Origin: Arthrobacter sp. StoSoilB5
Lineage (GTDB): Bacteria; Actinomycetota; Actinomycetes; Actinomycetales; Micrococcaceae
NCBI RefSeq assembly: GCF_019977235.1
Contig: NZ_AP024646.1
Location: forward strand, 4,588,001 to 4,652,000
Length of the DNA: 64,000 nucleotides
Direction of reading: 5' to 3'
A program made the position numbers and the translations under genes. This document shows positions 8,320 through 17,379 of this stretch, in pieces. How positions within the stretch are numbered: the first letter of the stretch is position 1; each line of letters begins with the position of its first letter. The notes under the pieces are model-generated. The model was not told where the DNA came from, searched no databases, and saw only the letters and a list, made by a program, of their open reading frames with translations.

Positions 8320-8355
8320 TTTCATAAAGCAGAATCTAAATTCCACAAAGCGGAA
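8320..8355. promoter_or_regulatory. Two in-phase operators (TTCC-N7-GGAA type) of the glyoxylate operon
   Basis: TTCCACAAAGCGGAA (8341-8355) and its variant TTTCATAAAGCAGAA (8320-8334) match at 12 of 15 positions and are 21 bp apart, two helical turns. They start right after the -10 box, an arrangement suited to repression. A similar site, TTCCATGATGCGGAA, precedes uraD at 22446. The regulator is not encoded in the window; an AllR/IclR-like or GntR-like purine-catabolism repressor is a guess. Confidence 0.75.
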
Positions 8356-8429
8356 ACTGAGGCCAAGCACCGAGGCAGCAGTCAAGCAGCAGGAAGATAG
8401 ATCAAAGCCCCTCCTCGGAAGGACCTACG

Positions 8430-9233
8430 ATGACGTACACAGTGAACTGTTCCATCCTCCTGACGGAGCTGCCCTTGCTCGAGCGCCCCGCCGCCGCGAA
8501 GGCAGCCGGTTTTGACGCCGTCGAGTTCTGGTGGCCCTTCGAAACGTCCGTCCCCAGCGACGCCCAAGTAACCGAGTTCGAAACCGCCATCAAGGACGCC
8601 GGCGTTCAGCTCACGGGCCTGAACTTCAACGCCGGCAACATGCCCGGCGGCGACCGCGGCCTCGTCTCCTGGCCGGCACGCTCCACCGAGTTCCAGGACA
8701 ACATCGACGTTGTCGCAGGCATCGGTGAGCGCCTCGGCTGCAAGGCCTTCAACGCCCTCTACGGCAACCGCATCGACGGCGAATCGGCCGAGAAGCAGGA
8801 CGCCATTGGTGCCGAAAACCTCGCAACCGCAGCGGCCGGCGTCGCCCGCATCGGCGGCACCGTCCTCCTCGAGCCGGTCAGCGGCGCACCCAAGTACCCG
8901 CTCCTCACCGCCGAAGACGCACTCAAGGTCATCGCCCGCGTCAGGGCCGAATCCGGCGTCGACAACGTCAAGCTCCTCGCCGACTTCTACCACCTTGCAG
9001 TCAACGGGGACGACGTCGAATCCGTCATCGAGAACCACGCCAAGGACTTCGGCCACATCCAGATCGCCGACAACCCCGGCCGCGGCGCTCCCGGAACCGG
9101 CACGCTCCCCCTCGGCGAATGGATCGCCCGCAGCCGCGAACTCGGCTACGCAGGCTACATCGGTTTGGAATACAAGGAACCGCAGGAAACGGCCTTCAGC
9201 TGGGCAATCCGCCAGCGCGCCAACGCCAACTAA
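8430..9233 (+). CDS. hyi: Hydroxypyruvate isomerase
   Basis: A 267-residue cytoplasmic TIM-barrel enzyme of the AP-endonuclease-2/Hyi family. It interconverts hydroxypyruvate and tartronate semialdehyde. Family features visible include LEPVSGAPKYPLL (about 149-161), LLADFYHLAVNGDD (about 188-201) and FGHIQIADNPGRGAPGTG (about 212-229), which carry the metal-binding Glu, Asp and His residues. The length is normal. The start ATG follows GGAAGGA by 7 nt. It is the first gene of the glyoxylate operon with glxR and gcl, which supports the assignment strongly. Confidence 0.93.
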   Translation: MTYTVNCSILLTELPLLERPAAAKAAGFDAVEFWWPFETSVPSDAQVTEFETAIKDAGVQLTGLNFNAGNMPGGDRGLVSWPARSTEFQDNIDVVAGIGERLGCKAFNALYGNRIDGESAEKQDAIGAENLATAAAGVARIGGTVLLEPVSGAPKYPLLTAEDALKVIARVRAESGVDNVKLLADFYHLAVNGDDVESVIENHAKDFGHIQIADNPGRGAPGTGTLPLGEWIARSRELGYAGYIGLEYKEPQETAFSWAIRQRANAN

Positions 9234-9243
9234 GCACCGTGCG

Positions 9244-9309
9244 CCCAACTAAGTAGCAGCAGAGCGCGTTTAGAACCCTCAAAACGCGCACTAATGCGAC
9301 CTAGTTGGG
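9244..9309. repeat. 66-bp intergenic palindrome, copy 1
   Basis: Begins CCCAACTA and ends TAGTTGGG, with long imperfect arms (GCGCGTTT / AAAACGCGC near the centre) around a core TAGAACCCTCA. The length equals that of the copies at 48814 and 57544. It lies between hyi and glxR, so its transcript would fold into a long hairpin inside the operon. Confidence 0.85.
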
Positions 9310-9379
9310 TAAGCACACCTGATTTAGCGCACTCGAGTTAAAAGACACACACACAGACTTCCCCAGAAAGAGAACCACA

Positions 9380-10258
9380 ATGAGCAACGTTGCAGTCATC
9401 GGCCTCGGAATCATGGGCCTCCCCATGGCCATCAACCTCGTCAAGGCCGGCCACACGGTCACCGGTTTCAACCGCAGCCAGGACAAGATCGACAAGCTCG
9501 TCTCCGAAGGCGGCAAGGGTGCCACCAGCATCGCGGACGCAGTCAAGGACGCCGACGTCATCATCACCATGGTCCCGGACTCCCCCGATGTTGAGGGTGT
9601 TGTCAGCGGCAAGGACGGCGTCTTCGCCAACGCGAAGAAGGGCGCACTCTGGATCGACGCTTCCAGCATCCGCCCGGATGTCGCCGCCCGCCTCGCAACA
9701 GACGCCAAAGAAGCAGGCATCCGCCCGCTCGACGCTCCCGTATCCGGTGGCGAACAGGGCGCAATCGACGCCGTCCTGTCCATCATGGTCGGCGGCGAAG
9801 CAGCTGACTTCGAGGCAGCACAGGATGTCCTCAACGCTGTGGGCAAGACCATCGTCCACGTCGGCCCGTCCGGCTCCGGCCAGACCGTCAAGGCAGCCAA
9901 CCAGCTGATCGTGGCCGTCAACATCCAGGTCCTCGGCGAGGCCATCGCCTTCCTCGAGGCCTACGGCGTAGACACCGACGCAGCACTGAAGGTCCTGGGC
10001 GGCGGCTTGGCCGGCTCCAAGGTCCTCGACCAGAAGGGTCAGAAGATGCTCGACCGCAACTTCGACCCCGGCTTCCGCCTGGCCCTCCACCACAAGGACC
10101 TCGGCATCGTCACCTCCGCAGCCCGCGAAGCCAACGTCGCTGTCCCGCTCGGCGCAGTCGTCGCCCAGCTCGTCGCCGCAACCGTCAACCAGGGCGACGG
10201 CGGCCTCGACCACTCGGGCCTTTTCAAGCAGGTCCTCCAGCTCAGCGGCCGCAAGTAG
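9380..10258 (+). CDS. glxR: Tartronate semialdehyde reductase (2-hydroxy-3-oxopropionate reductase)
   Basis: A 292-residue beta-hydroxyacid dehydrogenase. The N-terminal Rossmann motif is GLGIMGLPMAINL (residues 8-20). The substrate-binding segment is DAPVSGGEQGA (about 119-129), and GSGQTVKAANQL (about 160-171) carries the catalytic lysine. It reduces tartronate semialdehyde to D-glycerate with NAD(P)H. AGAAAGAGAACCACA precedes the ATG. Position between hyi and gcl fixes the pathway. The closely related GarR (glucarate pathway) has the same reaction. Confidence 0.94.
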   Translation: MSNVAVIGLGIMGLPMAINLVKAGHTVTGFNRSQDKIDKLVSEGGKGATSIADAVKDADVIITMVPDSPDVEGVVSGKDGVFANAKKGALWIDASSIRPDVAARLATDAKEAGIRPLDAPVSGGEQGAIDAVLSIMVGGEAADFEAAQDVLNAVGKTIVHVGPSGSGQTVKAANQLIVAVNIQVLGEAIAFLEAYGVDTDAALKVLGGGLAGSKVLDQKGQKMLDRNFDPGFRLALHHKDLGIVTSAAREANVAVPLGAVVAQLVAATVNQGDGGLDHSGLFKQVLQLSGRK

Positions 10259-10294
10259 CAGCCCAGCGCTAAAGCGCCAAAGAAACAAACAGCA

Positions 10295-10331
10295 GGGAAC
10301 CCGCCGTCGTACTTAAACGACGGCGGCTCCC
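10295..10331 (+). other. Strong hairpin between glxR and gcl
   Basis: CCGCCGTCGT (10301-10310) pairs perfectly with ACGACGGCGG (10317-10326) around ACTTAA. GGGA (10295-10298) and TCCC (10328-10331) can extend it. No run of T follows, so it is more likely an mRNA-stability or partial-termination element within the operon than a full terminator. Confidence 0.65.
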
Positions 10332-10391
10332 TCACCACACCCAAAAACACCACAGACTTCGCCCGAAAGGGCAAAAAACAAGGAGTACACC

Positions 10392-12167
10392 ATGGCTAAG
10401 ATGCGCACCGTTGATGCGGCAGTCGCCATCCTGGAAAAGGAAGGCGCCACCGAGGCTTTCGGCCTGCCAGGCGCAGCGATCAACCCCTTCTACTCAGCAA
10501 TGCGTGCCCACGGCGGCATCCGCCACACGCTGGCCCGCCACGTTGAAGGCGCCAGCCACATGGCCGACGGCTACAGCCGCGCAGCTGATGGCAACATCGG
10601 CATCTGCATCGGCACGTCGGGCCCCGCTGGCACGGACATGATCACTGGCCTGTACGCAGCCCAGGCCGATTCTATCCCCATGCTCTGCATCACCGGCCAG
10701 GCACCCGTTGCCAAGCTACACAAGGAAGACTTCCAGGCCGTGGACATCGAGTCCATCGCCAAGCCGTTGACCAAGTTCGCCATGACCATCCTGGAGCCGG
10801 GCCAGGTTCCCGGCGCCTTCCAGAAGGCGTTCCAGCTGATGCGCTCGGGTCGTCCGGGCCCGGTTCTGTTGGACCTGCCCATCGACGTTCAGATGGCCGA
10901 GATCGAGTTCGACATCGATGCCTACGAGCCCCTGCCCATCGAGAAGCCCAAGGCTTCCCGCAAGCAGCTGGAAAAGGCTTTGGACCTGCTGACCGCTGCC
11001 AAGCACCCGCTGATCGTTGCCGGTGGCGGCATCATCAACGCCGGGGCTTCGGCCCAGCTGGTTGAGCTGGCTGAGATCCTGAACGTTCCGGTGATCCCCA
11101 CCCTGATGGGCTGGGGCGCCATCCCCGACGACCACCAGCTGATGGCCGGCATGGTTGGCCTGCAGACCTCACACCGCTACGGCAACGAGACGTTCCTGCA
11201 GAGCGACTTCGTGATCGGCATCGGCAACCGTTGGGCCAACCGCCACACCGGCGGCCTGGACACCTACACGGCCGGCCGCAAGTTCGTGCACATCGACATC
11301 GAGCCGACGCAGATCGGTCGCGTTTTCTCGCCGGACTTGGGCATCGCGTCCGACGCCGGTGCGGCGCTGGACGGTCTGTTGGAGCTGGCACGCGAGCGCC
11401 AGGCAGCCAAGACCCTGCCGGACTACTCCGGTTGGGTTGCCGAGTGCCAGGAGCGCAAGGGCTCCCTGCACCGCAAGACCAACTTCGACAACGTGCCGAT
11501 CAAGCCGCAGCGCGTATACCAGGAGATGAACAAGGCCTTCGGCCGCGACACCACCTACGTGTCCACCATTGGCCTGTCGCAGATCGCCGGCGCACAGATG
11601 CTGCACGTGTTCGGCGCCCGCAAGTGGATCAACGCAGGCCAGGCCGGCCCGCTGGGTTGGACCGCTCCGGCAGCACTCGGTGTAGTCAGGGGCACCCCGG
11701 ACGCCACCGTTGTGGCCCTGTCCGGTGACTACGACTTCCAGTTCATGATCGAAGAACTGGCCGTTGGCGCACAGTTCAACCTGCCGTACATCCACGTTGT
11801 GGTGAACAACAGCTACCTGGGCCTGATCCGTCAGAGCCAGCGCGGCTTCAACATGGAACAGAACGTTTCCCTGGCCTTCGAGAACATCAACAGCCCGGAG
11901 ACCAACGGCTACGGCGTGGACCACATCAAGGTTGCTGAAGGTCTGGGCGTCAAGGCCATCCGCGTTGAGGACCCGAACGACCTGCCTGCCGCTTTCGACA
12001 AGGCCAAGGCCCTGATGGGCGAGTTCAAGGTTCCCGTGGTTGTTGAAGTGATCCTGGAAAAGATCACCAACATCTCCATGGGCGTTGAGATCAACGCGGT
12101 GAACGAGTTCGAAGAGCTGGCAGAAACCGCGGCGGATGCACCCACCGCGATTCTGACCAAAGCCTAA
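10392..12167 (+). CDS. gcl: Glyoxylate carboligase (tartronate semialdehyde synthase)
   Basis: A 591-residue thiamine-diphosphate enzyme. It joins two glyoxylates to tartronate semialdehyde and CO2. The N-terminal pyrimidine-binding domain has [15 protein letters not shown]; in Gcl the usual catalytic Glu of ThDP enzymes is replaced (family knowledge). The central domain binds the FAD-like cofactor, and the C-terminal ThDP/Mg motif runs [14 protein letters not shown] to NNSYLGLI (about 440-475). The length is typical. AAGGAG lies 7 nt before the ATG. Together with glxR, glxK and hyi it completes the glyoxylate-to-glycerate branch fed by allantoin breakdown. Confidence 0.96.
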   Translation: MAKMRTVDAAVAILEKEGATEAFGLPGAAINPFYSAMRAHGGIRHTLARHVEGASHMADGYSRAADGNIGICIGTSGPAGTDMITGLYAAQADSIPMLCITGQAPVAKLHKEDFQAVDIESIAKPLTKFAMTILEPGQVPGAFQKAFQLMRSGRPGPVLLDLPIDVQMAEIEFDIDAYEPLPIEKPKASRKQLEKALDLLTAAKHPLIVAGGGIINAGASAQLVELAEILNVPVIPTLMGWGAIPDDHQLMAGMVGLQTSHRYGNETFLQSDFVIGIGNRWANRHTGGLDTYTAGRKFVHIDIEPTQIGRVFSPDLGIASDAGAALDGLLELARERQAAKTLPDYSGWVAECQERKGSLHRKTNFDNVPIKPQRVYQEMNKAFGRDTTYVSTIGLSQIAGAQMLHVFGARKWINAGQAGPLGWTAPAALGVVRGTPDATVVALSGDYDFQFMIEELAVGAQFNLPYIHVVVNNSYLGLIRQSQRGFNMEQNVSLAFENINSPETNGYGVDHIKVAEGLGVKAIRVEDPNDLPAAFDKAKALMGEFKVPVVVEVILEKITNISMGVEINAVNEFEELAETAADAPTAILTKA

Positions 12168-12192
12168 AGAGAAACAGAAAGGAGGCACCGGA

Positions 12193-13371
12193 ATGCGTGT
12201 GGTCATCGCCCCGGACAAATTCAAGGGCTCTCTGTCCGCGCCCGACGTCGCCAGGCATCTCGCAACAGGATTGCTGGCAGGCTTCGGCCAAACAGGCCTT
12301 GAGGCAACACGCATTCCGGTGGCCGACGGCGGCGAAGGAACCATCGATGCCGCCATCGGCTCCGGCTTCACCCGCCGGACCACCACCGTCACCGGCCCGC
12401 TGGGCGAACCGGTGAAGGCCGACTTCGCGGTGCGGGACCAGGAAGCTGTCATCGAAATGGCGGCGGCTTCCGGTCTCGCCCTCCTGCCGGACGGCCCCAC
12501 GTCCCAGACGGCTAAAACCGCAACCAGCATCGGAACCGGCGAACTCATCCGCGCCGCGCTGGATCTCGGCTGCCGCAAGATCATCCTGGGCGTGGGCGGC
12601 AGCGCCAACACCGACGCCGGCGCTGGAGTCCTGCAGGGCCTCGGCGCCGTCTTCCTGGACGAGAACGGCAACGAGCTTCCCGGCGGCGGTGCCGCCGTGG
12701 CACAGCTGAACAGCATCGACTTCTCCAACTTCGACGTCCGCATCGAAGCCACGGAATTCGTGCTGGCGTCCGACGTCGACAATCCCCTTTTGGGGGCCAG
12801 CGGAGCCCCAGCCATCTTCGGTCCGCAGAAGGGCGCGACGCCGGACGACGTCACCTCGCTCGACGCGGCGCTGAGCCACTTCGTTGACGTGCTCGCAGCA
12901 ACCACCGGGCAACATGCCAAATACGCAGCCAAAGCAGAAGGCGCCGGAGCAGCAGGCGGCGTTGGCTACATTGCCATAGCGGCACTGAAGGCAGAGCGGC
13001 GGCCGGGCATCGACGTCGTGCTTGAATTCACTGACCTCGAACAGAGACTAAAGGGCGCCGATCTGGTGATCACCGGAGAAGGCAGCCTGGACGAACAAAG
13101 CCTGCTCGGTAAGACCCCCATGGGCATCTCGCGGGCGGCGCAGAAGGCCGGGGTTCCCGTGATCGCAGTCTGCGGCCGGAGTACCCTGAGCCGGGAACAA
13201 CTCACGGATGCCGGTTTCCACACGGTCCACGCTTTGACCGACATGGAATCCGATGTCCAGAAATGTATCGCTGAAGCAGGTCCGTTGCTTGAACAATTAG
13301 GTAAGCACATAGGCGTGTACCTGGCGGAACGGACCGGCAACCCCGACAACAAGGAGTACCTCAATGTCTGA
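12193..13371 (+). CDS. glxK: Glycerate kinase
   Basis: A 392-residue member of the GarK/GlxK glycerate kinase family. It begins with [14 protein letters not shown] (residues 3-16), the family's opening signature, and contains [13 protein letters not shown] (about 135-147) and [17 protein letters not shown] (about 296-312). It phosphorylates D-glycerate to a phosphoglycerate, which ends the glyoxylate pathway at glycolysis. AAAGGAGG stands before the ATG. Its last codons overlap the allB start (ATGTCTGA), indicating coupled translation. Confidence 0.94.
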   Translation: MRVVIAPDKFKGSLSAPDVARHLATGLLAGFGQTGLEATRIPVADGGEGTIDAAIGSGFTRRTTTVTGPLGEPVKADFAVRDQEAVIEMAAASGLALLPDGPTSQTAKTATSIGTGELIRAALDLGCRKIILGVGGSANTDAGAGVLQGLGAVFLDENGNELPGGGAAVAQLNSIDFSNFDVRIEATEFVLASDVDNPLLGASGAPAIFGPQKGATPDDVTSLDAALSHFVDVLAATTGQHAKYAAKAEGAGAAGGVGYIAIAALKAERRPGIDVVLEFTDLEQRLKGADLVITGEGSLDEQSLLGKTPMGISRAAQKAGVPVIAVCGRSTLSREQLTDAGFHTVHALTDMESDVQKCIAEAGPLLEQLGKHIGVYLAERTGNPDNKEYLNV

Positions 13372-14713
13372 AGCAATCGGCGCCTATGACCTCGTTATCC
13401 GGGGCCAGCGCATCCTGACCACTGCCGGCCTCGCAGCACGCGAAGTTGGTATCCGCGACGGCATCATCGTCGCTATCGAACCCTTGGGCAACGGCCTCAC
13501 AGGCAACGAGGTCATCGAACTCGCAGACGACGAAACCCTCATCCCCGGCCTGGTGGACACGCACGTCCACGTCAACGAGCCCGGCCGCACCGAGTGGGAA
13601 GGCTTCGCCTCCGCCACCCGTGCCGCTGCTGCCGGTGGTGTAACCACCATCATTGACATGCCGCTGAACAGCATTCCGCCCACCACCACTGTGGACGGCC
13701 TGGAGCAGAAGCGCGTGGTCGCCAAGGACCAGGCGTTTGTTGACGTCGGATTCTGGGGCGGTGCCATCCCGGGCAACAAGAGCGACCTCCGCCCGCTCCA
13801 CGACGAAGGCGTGTTCGGCTTCAAGTGCTTCCTCCTGCACTCCGGCGTGGACGAGTTCCCGCACCTGGACGCGGACGAGATGGAAGAGGACATGAAGGAA
13901 CTCAAGTCCTTCGACTCCCTCATGATCGTGCACGCCGAGGACTCGCACGCGATCGACCGTGCCCCGCACCCGGGCGGCGACCACTACGAGACCTTCCTTG
14001 CATCCCGCCCCCGCGGCGCGGAGAACAAGGCCATCGCCGAGGTCATCGAGCGCGCCCGCTGGACCGGCGCCCGCGCCCACATCCTGCACCTCTCCTCCTC
14101 CGATGCGCTTCCCATGATCGCCTCGGCAAAGCGCGACGGCGTCAACCTCACCGTTGAGACGTGCCCGCACTACCTGACGCTCATGGCTGAAGAAATCCCC
14201 GACGGCGCCACGGCCTACAAGTGCTGCCCGCCCATCCGTGAAGCCTCCAACCGCGAGCTCCTCTGGAAGGGCCTGCAGGACGGCACCATCGACTGCATCG
14301 TCTCGGACCACTCCCCCTCCACCCTTGACCTCAAGGACCTGGAAAACGGCGACTTCGCAGTGGCATGGGGCGGCGTTTCCTCGCTCCAGCTGGGCCTGTC
14401 CCTGATATGGACCGAAGCCCGGCACCGCGGCATCCCGCTGGAACAGGTCGTGTCCTGGATGGCCGAGAAGCCCGCTGCCCTGGCCCGCCTGCACAACAAG
14501 GGCCAGCTCGCCCTGGGTTATGACGCCGACTTCTCCATCTTCGCTCCGGACGAGGCCTTCGTCGTGGACGTCACCAAGCTCAAGCACAAGAACCCGATCA
14601 CGCCGTACGACGGCCGTCCCCTGGCCGGCGTCGTCCGCAAGACCTACCTGCGCGGCACCGCGATCGACGGCCAGAACCCCGGCGGCAAATTGCTCCGCCG
14701 CGGCAACGTTTAG
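13364..14713 (+). CDS. allB: Allantoinase
   Basis: A 449-residue cyclic amidohydrolase. [17 protein letters not shown] (about 65-81) has the HxH metal ligands, FKCFLLHSG (about 153-161) has the Lys expected to be carbamylated, and VHAEDSHAI and [13 protein letters not shown] carry the remaining His ligands. It opens (S)-allantoin to allantoate, which is later split to glyoxylate for the upstream genes. The start overlaps glxK by 8 bp. Dihydropyrimidinase or dihydroorotase is less likely given the context. Confidence 0.93.
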   Translation: MSEAIGAYDLVIRGQRILTTAGLAAREVGIRDGIIVAIEPLGNGLTGNEVIELADDETLIPGLVDTHVHVNEPGRTEWEGFASATRAAAAGGVTTIIDMPLNSIPPTTTVDGLEQKRVVAKDQAFVDVGFWGGAIPGNKSDLRPLHDEGVFGFKCFLLHSGVDEFPHLDADEMEEDMKELKSFDSLMIVHAEDSHAIDRAPHPGGDHYETFLASRPRGAENKAIAEVIERARWTGARAHILHLSSSDALPMIASAKRDGVNLTVETCPHYLTLMAEEIPDGATAYKCCPPIREASNRELLWKGLQDGTIDCIVSDHSPSTLDLKDLENGDFAVAWGGVSSLQLGLSLIWTEARHRGIPLEQVVSWMAEKPAALARLHNKGQLALGYDADFSIFAPDEAFVVDVTKLKHKNPITPYDGRPLAGVVRKTYLRGTAIDGQNPGGKLLRRGNV

Positions 14714-14724
14714 GGTCCACCGCC

Positions 14725-15492
14725 ATGGCAGTCAATGCCTACGGGCCGCCGCCTTCCCGTGATCCCGCAGCGCGGGCCATGGGTCGGCGGCCCGGCCTGA
14801 GCGCGCGTGGCCTTGCTCTTTGGGTCAACCCGGCCGAGGGCGACGAGATTGATCCAGCAGTCTGGGATCGGGCAGCACGCATGGTGCTGGCCCGGGCCAT
14901 GAAACTTGCCCCGGAGGCGGAAGTCCGCATCTGGCCCGCCATCGGGGCAGAACACTCCGGCGTCGGCGATACTTCCTGGGGCGGCACTCCGCAGGAAGCC
15001 GCCGACGCCGGTACCCACCCTTCCCTCTCCCTCGCCGACGCTCTGGCTGACGGAAATTCCCCCTCAAACGGACGAATCACCTCCGCACGCGAGGGTGATG
15101 TGTCCGTTAGCCGGGGTCGGACCGGAGGCGGCAGCACCGCCGTCGAGCCCGTCATGTTGGCCGGGCGCCGTAGTCAACTTGCAATCGACCTCGCGGCTGA
15201 AGTAGTACTGCTCGACGGCGTCCCGGTTGCCTTTACTGGCATGGAATACAAGCTGTTGCGCTACCTTGTGGTGAACTGCTCCAGGGCCATTAGTCGTGAA
15301 GAATTGCAACGCTTCCTGGAGTCATTTGACCTCCCCGGCGCGGCATTTCGCTCGATTGACGTTTATGTTGGAAGGGTGAGGCGGAAGCTCGGAAGCGCCC
15401 GCCACACTGTCGCCACCGTCCGTGGTGGTGGCTACCAGTTCGTGCCAGGCCCTTATGCCACAGTGCGCGGACCTGCGGAATACAGCATCTGA
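14725..15492 (+). CDS. Winged-helix DNA-binding protein without receiver domain
   Basis: A 255-residue protein. The C-terminal about 90 residues are an OmpR/PhoB-type winged helix: MEYKLLRYLVVNCSRAISREELQ, then SIDVYVGRVRRKLG (recognition helix) and VRGGGYQF (wing). The first about 150 residues are low-complexity and contain no aspartate-pocket receiver. It starts 12 bp after allB, so it may be read through from the operon. It could be a one-component regulator of this locus, but nothing in the sequence ties it to the TTCC-N7-GGAA operators, which look like sites for a different fold. Confidence 0.8.
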   Translation: MAVNAYGPPPSRDPAARAMGRRPGLSARGLALWVNPAEGDEIDPAVWDRAARMVLARAMKLAPEAEVRIWPAIGAEHSGVGDTSWGGTPQEAADAGTHPSLSLADALADGNSPSNGRITSAREGDVSVSRGRTGGGSTAVEPVMLAGRRSQLAIDLAAEVVLLDGVPVAFTGMEYKLLRYLVVNCSRAISREELQRFLESFDLPGAAFRSIDVYVGRVRRKLGSARHTVATVRGGGYQFVPGPYATVRGPAEYSI

Positions 15493-15572
15493 CTTCGCTG
15501 TTCTGTCCTTAGACAATCCGTTTTTAGAATGACCAATGCCGGCTGCAAGCCGGTGAAACGCAAAGGATCGCC

Positions 15573-16040
15573 ATGACCCAGAAACTCCTCGTCGGAACGC
15601 AAGCACCTGACTTCGCGCTGCTCGACGCCGACGGCACCAAGGTCTCGCTGTCCGACTACCGCGGACGCAACGTCATTGTTTACTTCTACCCCAAGGCAGC
15701 CACTCCGGGCTGCACCACCGAGGCCTGCGATTTCCGCGACAACCTCGCAAGCCTGCAGGGCAACGGTTACGACGTCATCGGGATCTCCCCGGACGCACCT
15801 GAGGCCCTCGCCAAGTTCACTGGTGAGTTCGCGCTGACCTTCCCGCTGCTCTCCGATGAGGACCACTCCGTGGCCCTTGCTTACGGCGCCTGGGGCGAGA
15901 AGCTTGTTGACGGCGAAATCGTCGAAGGCCTGGTCCGCTCCACCGTTGTGCTCGATGGCGAAGGCACCGTCAAGCTCACCCAGTACCAGGTCAGCGCCCA
16001 GGGCCACGTCCAGGCCCTGAAGGAAGAGCTGGGCGTCTAA
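15573..16040 (+). CDS. bcp: Thioredoxin-dependent peroxiredoxin (Bcp/PrxQ)
   Basis: A 155-residue cytoplasmic peroxiredoxin. YFYPKAATPGCTTEACDF (about 37-54) carries the peroxidatic Cys in the PxxxTxxC motif and a second Cys five residues later, the PrxQ arrangement that forms an intramolecular disulfide. It reduces peroxides and alkyl hydroperoxides. It has its own upstream region: a possible -10 TAGAAT at 15525-15530 and a perfect CCGGCT-GCA-AGCCGG hairpin at 15539-15553 in the leader. Confidence 0.95.
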   Translation: MTQKLLVGTQAPDFALLDADGTKVSLSDYRGRNVIVYFYPKAATPGCTTEACDFRDNLASLQGNGYDVIGISPDAPEALAKFTGEFALTFPLLSDEDHSVALAYGAWGEKLVDGEIVEGLVRSTVVLDGEGTVKLTQYQVSAQGHVQALKEELGV

Positions 16041-16044
16041 CGCT

Positions 16045-16090
16045 CTCTCACATCCCGCCGCTTTAAGGCAATCGTTCTCTCACATAACTG
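16045..16090. repeat. TTCTCTCACATC-type intergenic repeat, two units
   Basis: CTCTCACAT occurs at 16045 and again at 16077, exactly 32 bp apart. It is the shortest of three clusters of this family (others at 20106 and 42525) and lies just after bcp. Confidence 0.7.
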
Positions 16091-16100
16091 AACAAATTTT

Positions 16101-16134
16101 GTAACGCCCGCCCACTATTGTGAGCGGGCGTTAC
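16101..16134 (+). terminator. Terminator-like hairpin after bcp
   Basis: GTAACGCCCGC (16101-16111) and GCGGGCGTTAC (16124-16134) pair perfectly, with CAC/GTG continuing inside after one mismatch. A weak pyrimidine run (GTCTCTTT) follows. It fits as the end of the bcp transcript. Confidence 0.72.
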
Positions 16135-16186
16135 ACGTCTCTTTACTAAACGTGACAAAACCCCTGCGGCAGTAGTTAATGGAGCC

Positions 16187-17362
16187 ATGGTCTCAACCGC
16201 GTCCCCGCGCCACGCTGTCGTCGTCGAAGATGACGCAGACATCCGCGGCCTCCTCGTTTTGGTTCTTGAGCAGCTCGATTTCGTGGTCACGGAAGCGCCC
16301 GACGGTCTTTCCGGCGTCGAGGCTGTCCGTAACACCAACGCCGAACTGGTGACGCTGGACATCAACCTCCCGGACATCGACGGCATGGAAGTTTGCAGGC
16401 GCCTGCGGGAATTCTCGGATGCCTACATCATGATGCTCACCGCCCGCGCGGACGAGATTGACCGGCTCACCGGCTTGGACACCGGCGCGGATGACTACAT
16501 CAACAAGCCATTCAGCCCCAAGGAATTGCAGGCCCGCATCCGTGCCCTGTTCCGCCGGGCCCGGACGCCCGCCGCCCCCGCCGAGGACACCCGCCAGACT
16601 GACGAACTCGCCCGCGCCGCGGTTGTGCAGAAAAGCCTCCTCCCGCAGGAAACAGTGCGGCTGAAAGACTACGACGTCGCGGGCGCCTTCCGCCCATCGC
16701 GCAGCGTGGGTGGGGACTTCTACGACTGGTACCAGACCAGCGACGGCATGCACCTGACGTTCGCCGACGCCATGGGCAAGGGCATGGGCGCAGCGTTGAT
16801 AGCAGCCACCGTGCGTGCCGTCATGAGGTCCGTGGCAGACACCCCGGCAATCTCTGACGCCTTCGACTCCGCCAGCGCCACACTCACCTCCGATCTGGAC
16901 CAGTCAGGTTCCTTCGTGACCATGTTCCATGCGCGCTTGGACAGTGCTTCGGGCAAGCTCAGCTATGTCGACGCCGGCCACGGACTTGGCCTGCACGTCC
17001 CTGCCGAGGGGGCCGCACGGAGGCTGGTTTCCGCCGGGCCGCCTGTCGGGATCCTGGACGGGCAGCAATGGCCTGCCGCGGAACTGCAGCTGGAACCGGG
17101 CGATTCGCTGGTGATCGTCAGCGACGGCGTGCTTGACGCGCACGATTCCCTGGAAGACTTCGTCCGGAACGTGGAGAAGGCCGCTCGGAGCGGCGGCAAC
17201 TCGGACGACGTTTGCGCGGCCCTCCTGGAGCTGGCACCGGCGGCCACAGCGGAAGATGACGTGACCGCCGTCGTGGTTCACCGTCAACGGGATGTTGGAC
17301 GTAAACCGGATGCAGGGCTGGAAGCCAATCGCAGCGGAGTAGCTCATACAATCCAGCACTAG
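16187..17362 (+). CDS. Response regulator fused to PP2C (RsbU/SpoIIE-type) phosphatase
   Basis: A 391-residue protein. Residues 9-125 are a receiver domain: acidic pocket EDD (14-16), phospho-acceptor D58 in TLDINLP, and K107 in NKPFSP. A helical linker (135-160) follows. Residues 160-375 are an SpoIIE-type Ser/Thr phosphatase with metal-binding GGDFYD (176-181) and DAMGKG (194-199). It should dephosphorylate the STAS antagonist encoded two genes downstream when its receiver is phosphorylated. No histidine kinase is nearby. It begins a tight operon with a glycosyltransferase, STAS protein and anti-sigma-type kinase. Confidence 0.93.
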   Translation: MVSTASPRHAVVVEDDADIRGLLVLVLEQLDFVVTEAPDGLSGVEAVRNTNAELVTLDINLPDIDGMEVCRRLREFSDAYIMMLTARADEIDRLTGLDTGADDYINKPFSPKELQARIRALFRRARTPAAPAEDTRQTDELARAAVVQKSLLPQETVRLKDYDVAGAFRPSRSVGGDFYDWYQTSDGMHLTFADAMGKGMGAALIAATVRAVMRSVADTPAISDAFDSASATLTSDLDQSGSFVTMFHARLDSASGKLSYVDAGHGLGLHVPAEGAARRLVSAGPPVGILDGQQWPAAELQLEPGDSLVIVSDGVLDAHDSLEDFVRNVEKAARSGGNSDDVCAALLELAPAATAEDDVTAVVVHRQRDVGRKPDAGLEANRSGVAHTIQH

Positions 17363-17379
17363 CCACAAAAGGGGGGAAC

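Noticed and set aside
11169..12932. 587-codon minus-strand frame across gcl and glxK
   Set aside because: Crosses two well-defined genes on the other strand and has shadow composition.
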